Positions 24,790 to 33,565 of a DNA stretch of 64,000 nucleotides are shown here, in pieces. A program made the position numbers and the translations under genes. The notes under the pieces are model-generated. The model searched no databases. It was not told where the DNA came from and was given only the letters and a program-made list of their open reading frames with translations. The DNA lies in NCBI RefSeq assembly GCF_014200175.1, contig NZ_JACHBD010000008.1, positions 248,001-312,000 of the forward strand, given 5' to 3'. How positions within the stretch are numbered: the stretch's first letter is position 1; each line of letters begins with the position of its first letter. The DNA comes from Rhizobium lentis (lineage in GTDB: Bacteria > Pseudomonadota > Alphaproteobacteria > Rhizobiales > Rhizobiaceae).

Positions 24790-25707
24790 CTATCGCCCCT
24801 GCGTCGATTCGTGTGCCGACGTCGGCAGCGCGACGGCCATTCGCCGCATTGTTTCCTCGAACAGAGGAGTTCCGCCCGGCATCCAACCGAGCGCGCGGAT
24901 TTTCGTCGTGCTCATCGGATTGAGCGCTTTGCTGTCGGCCGGAGCTGGCAGCGCATGAGGACAGTCCGTCTCACGGCGGATGGGTGCAAGGATGTCGCGG
25001 GTGTCGACGACGATGTCCGACACGTTGAAGATCTCACCGGAGATGCGGGTGCTTTCCGTCTCCAGCATCAGCCGCACCGCGCGCCCGAGGTCACGGCCGT
25101 GAACCTCCGTGCCTGCGCGGGGAGCGACTGGCCGGCCGGCGCGATAATCGTCGATGAGGCCGTCCCATTTGTTTGGCGAGAGATCGCCATAGATGCCGGT
25201 CGTCCTCAGACTGACGCCGGCAAAACCCGGAGTCGAGAGGTGGGTCAGCGCGCCTTCGGCGTCGAGTTTGATCTGGCCGTAGAGCGTCTCCGGCTTCGGC
25301 AGCGTCGTTTCTGTGAGCTCGGTTCCGGGCGGATGTTCGCCGTAGGCAGCGCGGCTGGACAGGAAGACGCAGCGGCGCGTGCCGGCACGTTTGGCAGCTT
25401 CGAAAAGCCGGACGGTGCCGTCGAGGTTTAACCTGTGGAAGGTCTTCGGATCGTCGCCTTCGCCGCCGCGATATTTGCCGGGAACATGGCTGAAGGCGGC
25501 GTGGACGAAGAAATAGGCGTCGTCGAAAATGTCGATCTGATCCTGGTCGGGATCGAGGGAGAGCGCTGCGAACTCGACCGGGCGGGAGAAGAGGCTGGGA
25601 TGCGGCGCCCGGCGGCCGCCGACGACCACCTGATAGCCGGCGGTCAGAAGCTCCTCGACGACATAGCGGCCGACGAGACCCGTTCCGCCGGATACCAATA
25701 CCTTCAT
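24790..25707 (-). CDS. sqdC: SDR-type NAD-dependent epimerase/reductase, SqdC-like
   Basis: 305 residues. MKVLVSGGTGLVGRYVVEELL is the Rossmann loop, SSRAAYGEH and YGQIK (near 145) the SDR catalytic residues. By itself it would be a generic sugar-nucleotide SDR. Because it overlaps the glycosyltransferase gene by four bases and follows sqdB, it corresponds in position to SqdC of the sulfolipid clusters sqdBDC of Rhodobacter and Sinorhizobium. The exact role of SqdC is not settled. Confidence 0.7.
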   Translation of the reverse strand: MKVLVSGGTGLVGRYVVEELLTAGYQVVVGGRRAPHPSLFSRPVEFAALSLDPDQDQIDIFDDAYFFVHAAFSHVPGKYRGGEGDDPKTFHRLNLDGTVRLFEAAKRAGTRRCVFLSSRAAYGEHPPGTELTETTLPKPETLYGQIKLDAEGALTHLSTPGFAGVSLRTTGIYGDLSPNKWDGLIDDYRAGRPVAPRAGTEVHGRDLGRAVRLMLETESTRISGEIFNVSDIVVDTRDILAPIRRETDCPHALPAPADSKALNPMSTTKIRALGWMPGGTPLFEETMRRMAVALPTSAHESTQGR

Positions 25708-26543
25708 GCTGCCCCTTCCGGATTGTCCAGCGCCGCGATCTCCGGCACATCGCTATCATTGTGGAAGCGATACCACAAATCGATCAAGGGTTGTAACCGT
25801 ACTGCCTTGGGATGATCCTTTTCCCACGGTTTTTCATATTGGTAGTGCAGGATCGAAATGCTCTTCCAGTCCCAGAGCGCCGGCATGGTGAACCATACAT
25901 ATTGCAGCATGTTGAAATAGACCGGCAGGCCGTGCCACTCCGGGAAGAAGGTCTCAAGAAAGGTCTGATCGGTGCGGCGCCAGAAGACTTCCGGCGTGTC
26001 GAGCCTTTCGAGCATGTGCCGAAACGTGTCATGCGACGGCGTTGCGACGAAAACGCCGGAATTCATCCGGCGGAAGTCGGCGAGGCTTTCGTAGACATTG
26101 GGGGCGGCGGAAAATTCCGGATAGAAGAAGAGCCTGTCGACGTTTTTCAGCACCAGGGCATCGGCATCGATGAAGACGCAGCGCTCGTATTCGACGAGTT
26201 GCCAGAGCCTGAGCTTGCAGAAATTGTCGAGCGGCGAATGGAACGCCGGCTTGCGGCCCTTGGTGAAAGGCGCTGCGGAATGAAGTTGGCCGCGGGCGTG
26301 GCGTTCGTTGAAGACGTCGGAGAGCGGCAGATGCTCGACCTCGATCAGGCGGCAGCCGAGAGCTTCCAAGGGCGCGAGGGCGGCTGCATCGACGCCACCG
26401 GTATGGAGGACGACGATATCGGCGGTGGTGCCGGTTCGTCGCAAGGATCGGGCAAGCGCAGTCGCACCAATGCCGTAGTCGGCGTTGGTGACAAGGGTGA
26501 CGTAGGCGAAACGGTGGCGTGGCTGTGTGGTCACGTGCGCCAT
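25704..26543 (-). CDS. sqdD: GT8 glycosyltransferase, SqdD-like (sulfoquinovosyl transfer)
   Basis: 279 residues, glycogenin/galactinol-synthase type (GT8). The sequence shows FAYVTLVTNADYGIGATALARSL, the DxD metal motif FIDADALVL near 140, and NSGVFVATPS and FLETFFPEWHGLPVYFN. In sulfolipid clusters SqdD is the GT8 enzyme that joins sulfoquinovose to diacylglycerol. The start is ATG 26543, next to a GTG at 26546. A 262-bp repeat separates it from sqdB, unusual for an operon. Confidence 0.78.
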   Translation of the reverse strand: MAHVTTQPRHRFAYVTLVTNADYGIGATALARSLRRTGTTADIVVLHTGGVDAAALAPLEALGCRLIEVEHLPLSDVFNERHARGQLHSAAPFTKGRKPAFHSPLDNFCKLRLWQLVEYERCVFIDADALVLKNVDRLFFYPEFSAAPNVYESLADFRRMNSGVFVATPSHDTFRHMLERLDTPEVFWRRTDQTFLETFFPEWHGLPVYFNMLQYVWFTMPALWDWKSISILHYQYEKPWEKDHPKAVRLQPLIDLWYRFHNDSDVPEIAALDNPEGAA

Positions 26544-26553
26544 CACCGCCCTA

Positions 26554-26815
26554 ATGAATCATCCGGCGAGGTGTGTCTCTGTACACCGGCGGCGAGTTTG
26601 GCGAGAACGCCGGCCCCACTCGCCGTCATCCCAGGCCTTGAGCCTGGGATCCCTGCGACTGCTGCTGACGGAGGCGCTGTGGATGCTCGGCTCAGGGCCG
26701 AGCATGACGGAGGGTGGGGTGGGGGGAAGGAGTCATTCACAACGCAGACGCCGGTACCACGGAGGCCATCTGCCAGCGAAACCAGGCAATGCCGGTCACG
26801 GCTTAAACTAACTTG
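26554..26815. repeat. 262-bp repeat, copy 1 (sqdB-sqdD gap)
   Basis: This segment matches 40011-40272 in inverted orientation along its whole length, with the same 262-bp size. It holds two nested palindromes: CATCCCAGGCCTTGAGCCTGGGATC and GATGCTCGGCTCAGGGCCGAGC (shown in part). Outer similarities include ATGAA near 26554 and TAAACTAACT near 26804-26813. No plausible protein. It fills nearly all of the 315-bp gap between sqdB and sqdD. Confidence 0.8.
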
Positions 26816-26858
26816 TTGAGGGAATTTTATTGCGTCCTTCAAGCGAATTCGCTCCTGC

Positions 26859-28079
26859 TCATGACACCGATTTCAGCCGCTTGCCTTCCGGATCGTGGTT
26901 GATCGTCGCGGCAATATCCCTCGTCCAGGCGGAGACGGCCGGCACGCGGGCGCGGTCGACGCGGTAGGCAAATTTCTTCGCGACATCGACGATCTCGCCG
27001 AGCAGGCCGGCCTCCAGGGTGATCGGTTCGAGGCCGAGATCGAGGAATTTTTCGTTGCGAACGATCAGCTCGTTTTCGGCGGCTTCCTTGCGCGGATTGG
27101 GCAGCCAGGCAATCGTGGCGCCGCTGATCTTGGCGATCATCTCGGCAAGGTCGCGCACCCGGTGGGTCTCCGTCATCTGATTGAAGATCTCGACGCGGGC
27201 GCCGCGGGCAGGAGGATTCTGCAGTGCCAGCTCAATGCAGCGCACCGAATCCTGGATATGGATGAAGGCGCGGGTCTGGCCGCCGGTGCCGTGCACGGTC
27301 AGCGGATAGCCGATCGCCGCCTGAATGAGGAAGCGGTTCAGCACCGTGCCGTAATCGCCGTCGTAATCGAAACGGTTGATGAGCTGCGCGTGGCGTCGCG
27401 TCTGTTCGGTATGCGTGCCCCAGACGATGCCCTGGTGCAGGTCGGTGATCCGCAAGCTGTCGTTCTTGGCGTAGAACTGGAAGAGAAGTTGATCCAGGCA
27501 CTTGGTCATGTGATAGATCGAGCCGGGATTGGCGGGATAAAGAATCTCCTGGCTGACCGTCTTGCCGCCCGCTGTTTCGATGCCGACCGGCAGATAGCCT
27601 TCGGGAATCGCTGCGCCCACAGTCGAATAGCCGTAGACGCCCATGGTGCCGAGATGGATGAGGTGGGCGTCGAGGCTGAGCTCGGTCAGTGCGTTCAAGA
27701 GGTTATGTGTGGCGCTGACATTGTTGTTGACTGTGTAATTCTTGTGGCGGTCGCTCTTCATCGAATAGGGAGCGGCGCGCTGCTCGGCGAAATGGATGAT
27801 GGCATCGGGCCGGTGCTCGGAAAGCCATTTCTTCAGGAGCTCATAATCCTTGGCGAGGTCGATCAGATTGAAGTGGATGCGGCGTCCCGTCTCCGCATGC
27901 CAGATGCGGGTGCGTTCCTGGATCGAATCCATCGGCGTCAGCGATTGAACGCCAAGTTCGGTGTCGATCCAGCGGCGCGAGAGATTGTCGAGGATATGGA
28001 TGTCATGACCGGCGTCGGAAAGGTGGAGCGAGGTGGGCCAACCAATGAAACCGTCTCCGCCCATAACCGCAATTTTCAT
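26859..28079 (-). CDS. sqdB: UDP-sulfoquinovose synthase SqdB
   Basis: 406 residues. Makes UDP-sulfoquinovose from UDP-glucose and sulfite for the sulfolipid SQDG, a phosphate-free membrane lipid. Begins KIAVMGGDGFIGWPTSLHLS with the Rossmann loop; the SQD1 signatures EQRAAPYSM, the SDR motif YHMTK (near 220) and LLFQFYAKNDSLRITDLHQG followed by IVWGTHTEQTRRH are present. The start is ATG 28079, though a GTG at 28082 is adjacent; AGGAG precedes both. First gene of sqdB-sqdD-sqdC. In rhizobia SQDG rises on phosphate starvation; upstream only a half-site TTGTCAT is seen. Confidence 0.93.
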   Translation of the reverse strand: MKIAVMGGDGFIGWPTSLHLSDAGHDIHILDNLSRRWIDTELGVQSLTPMDSIQERTRIWHAETGRRIHFNLIDLAKDYELLKKWLSEHRPDAIIHFAEQRAAPYSMKSDRHKNYTVNNNVSATHNLLNALTELSLDAHLIHLGTMGVYGYSTVGAAIPEGYLPVGIETAGGKTVSQEILYPANPGSIYHMTKCLDQLLFQFYAKNDSLRITDLHQGIVWGTHTEQTRRHAQLINRFDYDGDYGTVLNRFLIQAAIGYPLTVHGTGGQTRAFIHIQDSVRCIELALQNPPARGARVEIFNQMTETHRVRDLAEMIAKISGATIAWLPNPRKEAAENELIVRNEKFLDLGLEPITLEAGLLGEIVDVAKKFAYRVDRARVPAVSAWTRDIAATINHDPEGKRLKSVS

Positions 28080-28219
28080 CACATCGTCTCCTGATCAATC
28101 TCATTTATCGGGAATAGTTAGGAATTATGACAATCATTCAATGCTTGTCGCTCGGGCATTCATTGCTTGCCTGTCGAGAAGCGTTGCGCCAAAGAGGGCA
28201 CCGGAGTTTGGAGAAAATT

Positions 28220-28675
28220 ATGACGGAACGCCCTTTTTCCATCTCGGGAGAGCTGACCGAGACCGGACACCGCCTCGTCCAGCGGGTCTATTATGAAGAT
28301 ACGGATTTCTCCGGCCTGGTCTATCACGCCCGCTATTTGCATTTCCTGGAGCGCGGCCGCACCGATTATTTGCGCTGCCTCGGCGTCGAGCAGCGCGAGC
28401 TCGTCAGCGCCGACGAGGAGGGGCTTGTCTTCGTCGTCCATCGCATGGAGATCGACTTCAAGAGCCCGGCGCGCATGGACGACGTGCTGACGATCCTGAC
28501 GCACACGGAAAAGGCCGGCGGCGCCAAGATGGTGCTCAACCAGCAGATCCGTTGCGGCGAGATGCTGCTAATTTCAGCCAAGGTGATCATCGCCGTCATC
28601 AACGCCAAGGGGCGGCCGAGAAGGCTGCCGGAAACGCTGGCGGTGAAATTCCTGGAAGGCAGTATGCCCTTATAG
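28220..28675 (+). CDS. ybgC: Tol-Pal-associated acyl-CoA thioesterase YbgC
   Basis: 151 residues, hot-dog fold. The active-site block RVYYEDTDFSGLVYHARYLHFLERGRTD is conserved, with the catalytic Asp in DTDFSG. YbgC hydrolyses acyl-CoA or acyl-ACP and heads the tol-pal cluster in most proteobacteria. The ATG at 28220 is preceded by TTGGAGAAA. There is a 376-bp gap to tolQ. Confidence 0.93.
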   Translation: MTERPFSISGELTETGHRLVQRVYYEDTDFSGLVYHARYLHFLERGRTDYLRCLGVEQRELVSADEEGLVFVVHRMEIDFKSPARMDDVLTILTHTEKAGGAKMVLNQQIRCGEMLLISAKVIIAVINAKGRPRRLPETLAVKFLEGSMPL

Positions 28676-29051
28676 CGCCGAATCGCCTGAAATTCGGCCT
28701 TGTCAAAACTTGAGCTTTCTGGGAAGGAATTCTCCGCGCTGCGGGATGGCGCTCTTTCGGCAGCCGGACCTTGCTCTGGTTCAAGTAATCCATGGAACAA
28801 AATCTTGCGAATACAGGCTTGCTGTCACAGTCCGGCACTAACGATCTATTAACCATAATAGTGTCTTACTGGGAAAGTCGGAGTTTGTGCGGTGCACGCC
28901 TTCCTTTGACCAAATTTGACGGCAAGAAGGCGGAAGATGAGCTTGGAAGCTTGACCAGGGCTTTGGGCGGCGGCCGCCGGACACTTCTTGCGAGATCACT
29001 TTGTGCCGCCCGGTCCAGCACCGGGCGTTTGGATTCGGGGATTTTGGATCA
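28676..29051 (+). promoter_or_regulatory. ybgC-tolQ intergenic region with TTAACCATAAT motif
   Basis: No supported gene in this 376-bp stretch; a 90-codon open frame from 28792 has no ribosome-binding site and runs into tolQ. TTAACCATAAT at 28849-28859 recurs exactly at 32795-32805 before pal. TTAACCAT is a known half-site type for the alphaproteobacterial cell-cycle regulator CtrA. The region probably holds the tolQ promoter. Confidence 0.45.
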
Positions 29052-29771
29052 ATGGAACAAGTAGGATTGGCAGCAGCCACGACGGACGTCAGCCTCTGGT
29101 CGCTTTTCATGCAGGCCGGCATCGTCGTCAAGCTCGTCATGCTCGGGCTCATCGCAGCCTCTGTGTGGACCTGGGCGATCGTCATCGACAAATACCTGGC
29201 CTATGGCCGCGCACGGCGCCAGTTCGACAAGTTCGAACAGGTGTTCTGGTCGGGCCAGTCGCTGGAAGAACTCTATCGCTCCCTGTCGGAGCGCAACAAT
29301 ACCGGCCTGGCGTCGATCTTCGTCGCGGCCATGCGCGAGTGGAAGAAATCCTTCGAACGCGGCGCCCGCTCGCCGATCGGCCTGCAGATGCGAATCGACC
29401 GTGCGATGGACGTGACGCTCGCCCGTGAAACAGAATATCTCGGCGCCCGTCTCGGGTCGCTTGCGACGATCGGTTCGGCCGGTCCGTTCATCGGCCTGTT
29501 CGGCACGGTCGTCGGTATCATGACCTCGTTCCAGGCGATCGCCGGCTCGAAGTCGACCAATCTCGCGGTCGTGGCGCCCGGTATCGCCGAAGCGTTGCTC
29601 GCCACCGCGATCGGCCTTGTCGCCGCTATTCCGGCGGTTATCGCCTATAACAAGTTCTCCGCCGATGCCGGCAAGCTCTCGGCGCGTATGGAAGGTTTCG
29701 CGGACGAATTCTCCGCCATACTTTCGCGCCAGATCGACGAGAAGCTGCAGCCGCGTGCTGCCGCTCAGTAA
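29052..29771 (+). CDS. tolQ: Tol-Pal motor protein TolQ
   Basis: 239 residues, MotA/TolQ/ExbB family; forms the proton channel with TolR that energises TolA during envelope constriction. Helix 1 (about 20-40), then a long cytoplasmic loop, then the two C-terminal helices (LGSLATIGSAGPFIGLFGTVVGIM and GIAEALLATAIGLVAAIPAVIAYN). The ATG at 29052 fits the usual length. First of tolQRAB-pal-cpoB. Confidence 0.96.
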   Translation: MEQVGLAAATTDVSLWSLFMQAGIVVKLVMLGLIAASVWTWAIVIDKYLAYGRARRQFDKFEQVFWSGQSLEELYRSLSERNNTGLASIFVAAMREWKKSFERGARSPIGLQMRIDRAMDVTLARETEYLGARLGSLATIGSAGPFIGLFGTVVGIMTSFQAIAGSKSTNLAVVAPGIAEALLATAIGLVAAIPAVIAYNKFSADAGKLSARMEGFADEFSAILSRQIDEKLQPRAAAQ

Positions 29772-29789
29772 CCAACGGAGTATTCTGAC

Positions 29790-30245
29790 ATGGGTATGGC
29801 TGTTGGAGGCAATGGCGGCGGGGGCGGTGGACGCCGCCGTCGCGGCGGTCGGAATAGGGCCGTCATCTCCGAAATCAACGTGACGCCGCTCGTCGACGTC
29901 ATGCTGGTGCTTCTGATCATCTTCATGGTCGCCGCACCGATGATGACCGTCGGCGTGCCGATCGACCTGCCGGAAACGCAGGCCAAAGCATTGAATTCCG
30001 AGACGCAGCCGATCACTATTTCCGTCAAGAACGACGGGGAGGTGTTCTTGCAGGAAACCCCGATCCCGGCCGCCGAGATCGCCGCCAAGCTCGAGGCGAT
30101 CGCCACCACCGGTTATAACGAACGCATCTTCGTGCGCGGCGACGCAACTGCGCCTTACGGCGTCATCGCCGACGTCATGGCGCGCATCCAAGGCGCCGGC
30201 TTCAAGAATATCGGCCTGGTGACGCAGCAGAAGAAGGACCAATAG
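29790..30245 (+). CDS. tolR: Tol-Pal protein TolR
   Basis: 151 residues, ExbD/TolR family. A glycine/arginine-rich N terminus (GGNGGGGGGRRRRGGRNRA) is followed by ISEINVTPLVDVMLVLLIIFMVAAP with the conserved Asp of the proton path, then a periplasmic domain ending ADVMARIQGAGFKNIGLVT. 18 bases after tolQ; its ATG is preceded by ACGGAG. Confidence 0.95.
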   Translation: MGMAVGGNGGGGGGRRRRGGRNRAVISEINVTPLVDVMLVLLIIFMVAAPMMTVGVPIDLPETQAKALNSETQPITISVKNDGEVFLQETPIPAAEIAAKLEAIATTGYNERIFVRGDATAPYGVIADVMARIQGAGFKNIGLVTQQKKDQ

Positions 30246-30253
30246 CGTTCAAG

Positions 30254-31390
30254 ATGAAGACCAGCGTCGTCACATCTGCTGTTCTGCACTGCCTGGTGCT
30301 TACCTGGGCGATGGTGTCGCTGAGCGCCCCGGAATCCTTCAAGGTGGAGGATTTCGAGGCGATGCCGGTCGATCTCGTGCCGGTAGAATCCATTACCCAG
30401 ATGCAGCAGGGCGACAAGAAGGCGCCGAAGAAGGAGACGTCTGCGCCAGTGCCGACGACACGGCCGCCGATCGCGCAGCCGGCCGAAAATGCCGGCGACA
30501 ACAATATCGACCTGAAGACGCCGCCGGTGCCGAACGCCAAGCCGAGCAACAGCGAGGCGGCTGCCGCCAATTCCAGCGAAAAGCCGCAGCCGAAGACCGA
30601 TCCTGTCCCGAACGATGTCAAGGATATCGTCAAGGAGGAAACAGAAGTCGAGCAGCCGAAAGAAGTCGCCTCCATTCCGCCGCCGAAACCCGTCGAAGTG
30701 ACGCCGCCCAAGCCGGAGGAAAAGCCACCGGAAGAACAGGCCAAGCCCGAGGAGCCGCCGAAGCCGGAAGCCGAGGCGCTGCCGGACAACGTGCCGACCC
30801 CCGTCGCCAAGCCGCAGGTGAAGCCGCCGGAACCGCAGAAGCCAGCCGAAAAACCGCCGGAAAAGGCCCAGGAGCAGCCGAAGACCGCTGACAAGCCGAC
30901 CGAGAAGAAGAAGGCGGACCAGAAGCAGGAAACGGCGAAATCGGCTTCATCGATGAAAAGCGATTTCAATGCGGACGAGATTTCAGCCTTGCTGAACAAG
31001 ACCGATCCTTCCGCCGGCGGCGCCAAGCGCTCGACGCAGGAGGCATCGCTGGGCGCCAAGAAGAGCAATGGTGGTTCCAAGCTGTCGATGAGCGAGATGG
31101 ATGCGTTGAAGAGCGCCATCGCCGGCAACTGGACGGTCATCCCCGGCATGGAAGGCATGGGCGACGTTCGCATCAAGGTCCACATGAATCTCGACCAGGA
31201 CGGCAATATTATCGGCGAGCCGGAGGTTGAGGCAGTCGGTGGTGACAACGAGTCGACGCGCCGGGCACTCGCCGGCGGCGCTTATCGCGCCATCATGAAA
31301 TCGGCACCTTTCTCTTCCCTTCCAAAAGACAAATACGATGCCTGGAGCGAAGTCGTCGTCAATTTCGACCCGAGCGATCTGGGAATTTAA
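30254..31390 (+). CDS. tolA: Tol-Pal energy-coupling protein TolA
   Basis: 378 residues. One N-terminal membrane helix (TSAVLHCLVLTWAMVSLSA), a long Pro/Glu/Lys-rich periplasmic stretch (residues 50-230: repeated PPKPEE and KPPE units), and a C-terminal globular domain (residues 280-378; SEMDALKSAIAGNWTVIPGMEGMGDVRIKVHMNLDQDG) which contacts Pal/TolB. The low-complexity arm spans the periplasm. It is eight bases after tolR; tolB follows at once. Confidence 0.93.
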   Translation: MKTSVVTSAVLHCLVLTWAMVSLSAPESFKVEDFEAMPVDLVPVESITQMQQGDKKAPKKETSAPVPTTRPPIAQPAENAGDNNIDLKTPPVPNAKPSNSEAAAANSSEKPQPKTDPVPNDVKDIVKEETEVEQPKEVASIPPPKPVEVTPPKPEEKPPEEQAKPEEPPKPEAEALPDNVPTPVAKPQVKPPEPQKPAEKPPEKAQEQPKTADKPTEKKKADQKQETAKSASSMKSDFNADEISALLNKTDPSAGGAKRSTQEASLGAKKSNGGSKLSMSEMDALKSAIAGNWTVIPGMEGMGDVRIKVHMNLDQDGNIIGEPEVEAVGGDNESTRRALAGGAYRAIMKSAPFSSLPKDKYDAWSEVVVNFDPSDLGI

Positions 31391-31411
31391 ATGCTGAAAG
31401 GCTTTTACTCC

Positions 31412-32722
31412 ATGAACAAGTGTTCCTTTTTCCGCGCAATTGCGGTCGCTGCCGGTCTCATGACCATTGCTGCGTTGGCGACACCGGCGAATGCGCTGGT
31501 CGAGATCAACATCAACAAGGGTAACGTCCAGCCATTGCCGATTGCTGTAACGGATTTCCTTCAGGGCAACATGGGCGCGCAGGTCTCGCAGGTGATTGCC
31601 GCCGACCTGCAGCGTTCCGGTCTGTTTGCGCCGATCAACAAGACAGCCTTCATCGAGAAGATTTCTAATCCGGATGCTTCGCCGCGGTTCGAGGACTGGA
31701 AGGTCATCAATGCCCAGGCGCTGGTAACTGGTCGTGTCACACAGGAGGCGGACGGTCGTCTGCGCGCCGAGTTTCGTCTCTGGGATACATTTGCCGGGCA
31801 GCAGATGACCGGTCAGCAGTTCTACACGCAGCCGGAGAACTGGCGGCGCGTCGCTCACATCATTGCTGACGCAATCTATAAGCAGATCACCGGCGAAGAG
31901 GGCTATTTCGACACCCGTGTCGTCTTCGTTTCCGAATCCGGCACCAAGCAGCAGCGCAAGCGGCAGCTGGCGATCATGGACCAGGATGGCTTCAACGTGC
32001 GCATGCTGACCGACGGCAGCGACCTGGTGCTGACGCCGCGCTTCTCGCCCAACCGGCAGGAAGTCACCTACATGTCCTTCGCCAACCAGCAGCCGCGCGT
32101 CTATCTGCTGCAGCTCGAAACCGGGCAGCGCGAGGTCGTCGGCAACTTCCCGGGCATGACGTTCTCGCCGCGCTTTTCGCCGGATGGGCAGAAGGTGATC
32201 ATGAGCCTGCAGCAGGAAGGCAATTCCAACATCTATACGATGGACCTGCGCTCGCGCACGACGACGCGGCTGACCTCGACGGCGGCGATCGATACTTCGC
32301 CCTCCTATTCGCCGGATGGCGCCCGCGTCAGCTTCGAAAGCGACCGCGGCGGCAAGCCGCAGATCTATGTGATGAATGCGGATGGTTCCGGCCAGACCCG
32401 CATTTCCTTCGGTGACGGCTCCTATTCGACGCCGGTCTGGTCGCCGCGCGGCGATCTCATCGCCTTCACCAAGCAGTCCGGCGGCAAGTTCTCGATCGGC
32501 GTGATGAAGCCGGACGGTTCGGGCGAGCGCATCCTGACGACCGGCTTCCACAATGAAGGCCCGACCTGGGCGCCGAACGGCCGCGTGCTGATGTTCTTCC
32601 GCCAGGCGGCAGGTGCCGGCGGTCCGCAGCTCTATTCGATCGACCTCACCGGTTACAACGAGCAGCTTGTGAAGACACCAACCTACGGTTCCGACCCGGC
32701 TTGGTCGCCGCTTCTGGAGTAG
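31412..32722 (+). CDS. tolB: Periplasmic beta-propeller TolB
   Basis: 436 residues. Signal peptide FFRAIAVAAGLMTIAALATPANA; the N-terminal domain (residues 30-160) is followed by six WD40-like beta-propeller blades with repeats like PRFSPNRQEVTYMSF, PRFSPDGQKVIMSL, SYSPDGARVSFESDRGGKPQIYVM. TolB binds Pal and lipoproteins. I chose ATG 31412 with GAAAGG upstream; an earlier ATG at 31391 is directly after the tolA stop. The 436 length is the usual one. Confidence 0.95.
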   Translation: MNKCSFFRAIAVAAGLMTIAALATPANALVEININKGNVQPLPIAVTDFLQGNMGAQVSQVIAADLQRSGLFAPINKTAFIEKISNPDASPRFEDWKVINAQALVTGRVTQEADGRLRAEFRLWDTFAGQQMTGQQFYTQPENWRRVAHIIADAIYKQITGEEGYFDTRVVFVSESGTKQQRKRQLAIMDQDGFNVRMLTDGSDLVLTPRFSPNRQEVTYMSFANQQPRVYLLQLETGQREVVGNFPGMTFSPRFSPDGQKVIMSLQQEGNSNIYTMDLRSRTTTRLTSTAAIDTSPSYSPDGARVSFESDRGGKPQIYVMNADGSGQTRISFGDGSYSTPVWSPRGDLIAFTKQSGGKFSIGVMKPDGSGERILTTGFHNEGPTWAPNGRVLMFFRQAAGAGGPQLYSIDLTGYNEQLVKTPTYGSDPAWSPLLE

Positions 32723-32794
32723 CAGGCGCGGCAATGCCTTCATGTCGCCTCAGAATCATGAAACCGGGCGGCTACGGGACAAATCAGTAAATTG

Positions 32795-32805
32795 TTAACC
32801 ATAAT
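32795..32805 (+). promoter_or_regulatory. TTAACCATAAT motif before pal
   Basis: Exact repeat of the 11-mer at 28849-28859 before tolQ; a further GGTTAACC lies at 32817-32824. It may be a CtrA half-site or part of a pal promoter that makes pal transcription partly independent of tolB. Confidence 0.4.
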
Positions 32806-32872
32806 CTTTGAGGGGCGGTTAACCGAGTGCGGTTACTGTCCGGAAACCCTGAAATCGCAAGGAGACCCGGCC

Positions 32873-33406
32873 ATGAGCCGAATTCACACCCCGGCAATGA
32901 GCCGCATGCAGAATTTCGCCCGCAACCCCGTCATGATCGCGCTTCTCGCCGGTCTCGCGCTCGCAAGCTGCGCCAAGAAGCCGCCGAACAGCGCCGGTGA
33001 ACTCGGCCTCGGCGCCGGCGCGGGTGGTGCCGCAACGCCGGGTTCGGCACAGGACTTCACGGTCAATGTCGGCGACCGCATCTTCTTCGATACCGACTCC
33101 TCGTCGATCCGCGCCGATGCCTCGCAGACGCTCGACCGTCAGGCGCAGTGGCTCGCCCGTTACCCGAACTACCAGATCACTGTCGAAGGTCATGCCGACG
33201 AACGCGGCACGCGCGAATACAACCTGGCGCTCGGCGCCCGACGTGCTGCCGCCGCCAAGGATTACCTCGCTTCGCGCGGCGTTCCGGCGCAGCGCATGAA
33301 GACGATCTCCTACGGCAAGGAACGCCCAGTCGCCGTCTGCGACGATATTTCCTGCTGGTCGCAGAACCGCCGCGCGGTCACCGTGCTCGGCGGTGCCGGC
33401 ATGTAA
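32873..33406 (+). CDS. pal: Peptidoglycan-associated lipoprotein Pal
   Basis: 177 residues. Lipoprotein signal with lipobox LASC (residues near 26-29), a Gly/Ala-rich linker, then the OmpA-like peptidoglycan-binding domain: FFDTDSSSIRADASQTLDRQAQWL and the motif EGHADERGTREYNLALGARRA. Pal tethers the outer membrane to peptidoglycan and is recruited by TolA/TolB to division sites. AAGGAG precedes the ATG at 32873; upstream in-frame starts lack it. Confidence 0.96.
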   Translation: MSRIHTPAMSRMQNFARNPVMIALLAGLALASCAKKPPNSAGELGLGAGAGGAATPGSAQDFTVNVGDRIFFDTDSSSIRADASQTLDRQAQWLARYPNYQITVEGHADERGTREYNLALGARRAAAAKDYLASRGVPAQRMKTISYGKERPVAVCDDISCWSQNRRAVTVLGGAGM

Positions 33407-33426
33407 TTTGCCGATATCATTCGTCT

Positions 33427-33464
33427 CCGGAAGGCGGTCCCGTCAGGGGCCGCCTTTTCTTTTT
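33427..33464 (+). terminator. Terminator after pal
   Basis: GGCGGTCCC and GGGGCCGCC flank GTCA, followed by TTTTCTTTTT. A good intrinsic terminator ending the tolQRAB-pal unit; cpoB would need read-through or its own promoter. Confidence 0.85.
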
Positions 33465-33565
33465 GACCACACTTTGGCCAGACTCCGTTGCTTTTTGACA
33501 GCAATTGGAAAAGTCTCCTGTTCGTGCCTCCAAGCGCGAAGAATCACTGGGACAGGACGATACAT

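Noticed and set aside
28083..28219. Possible Pho box before sqdB
   Set aside because: Only one half-site (TTGTCAT on the minus strand) fits; the second half does not match at the required spacing.
28792..29064. 90-codon frame before tolQ
   Set aside because: No ribosome site, no protein features, runs into the tolQ start.
30202..31248. 348-codon frame opposite tolA
   Set aside because: Serine/glycine/phenylalanine-rich mirror of the Pro/Glu/Lys-rich TolA arm.
30983..32743. 586-codon frame opposite tolB
   Set aside because: Mirror of the beta-propeller gene with no ribosome site and no fold features.
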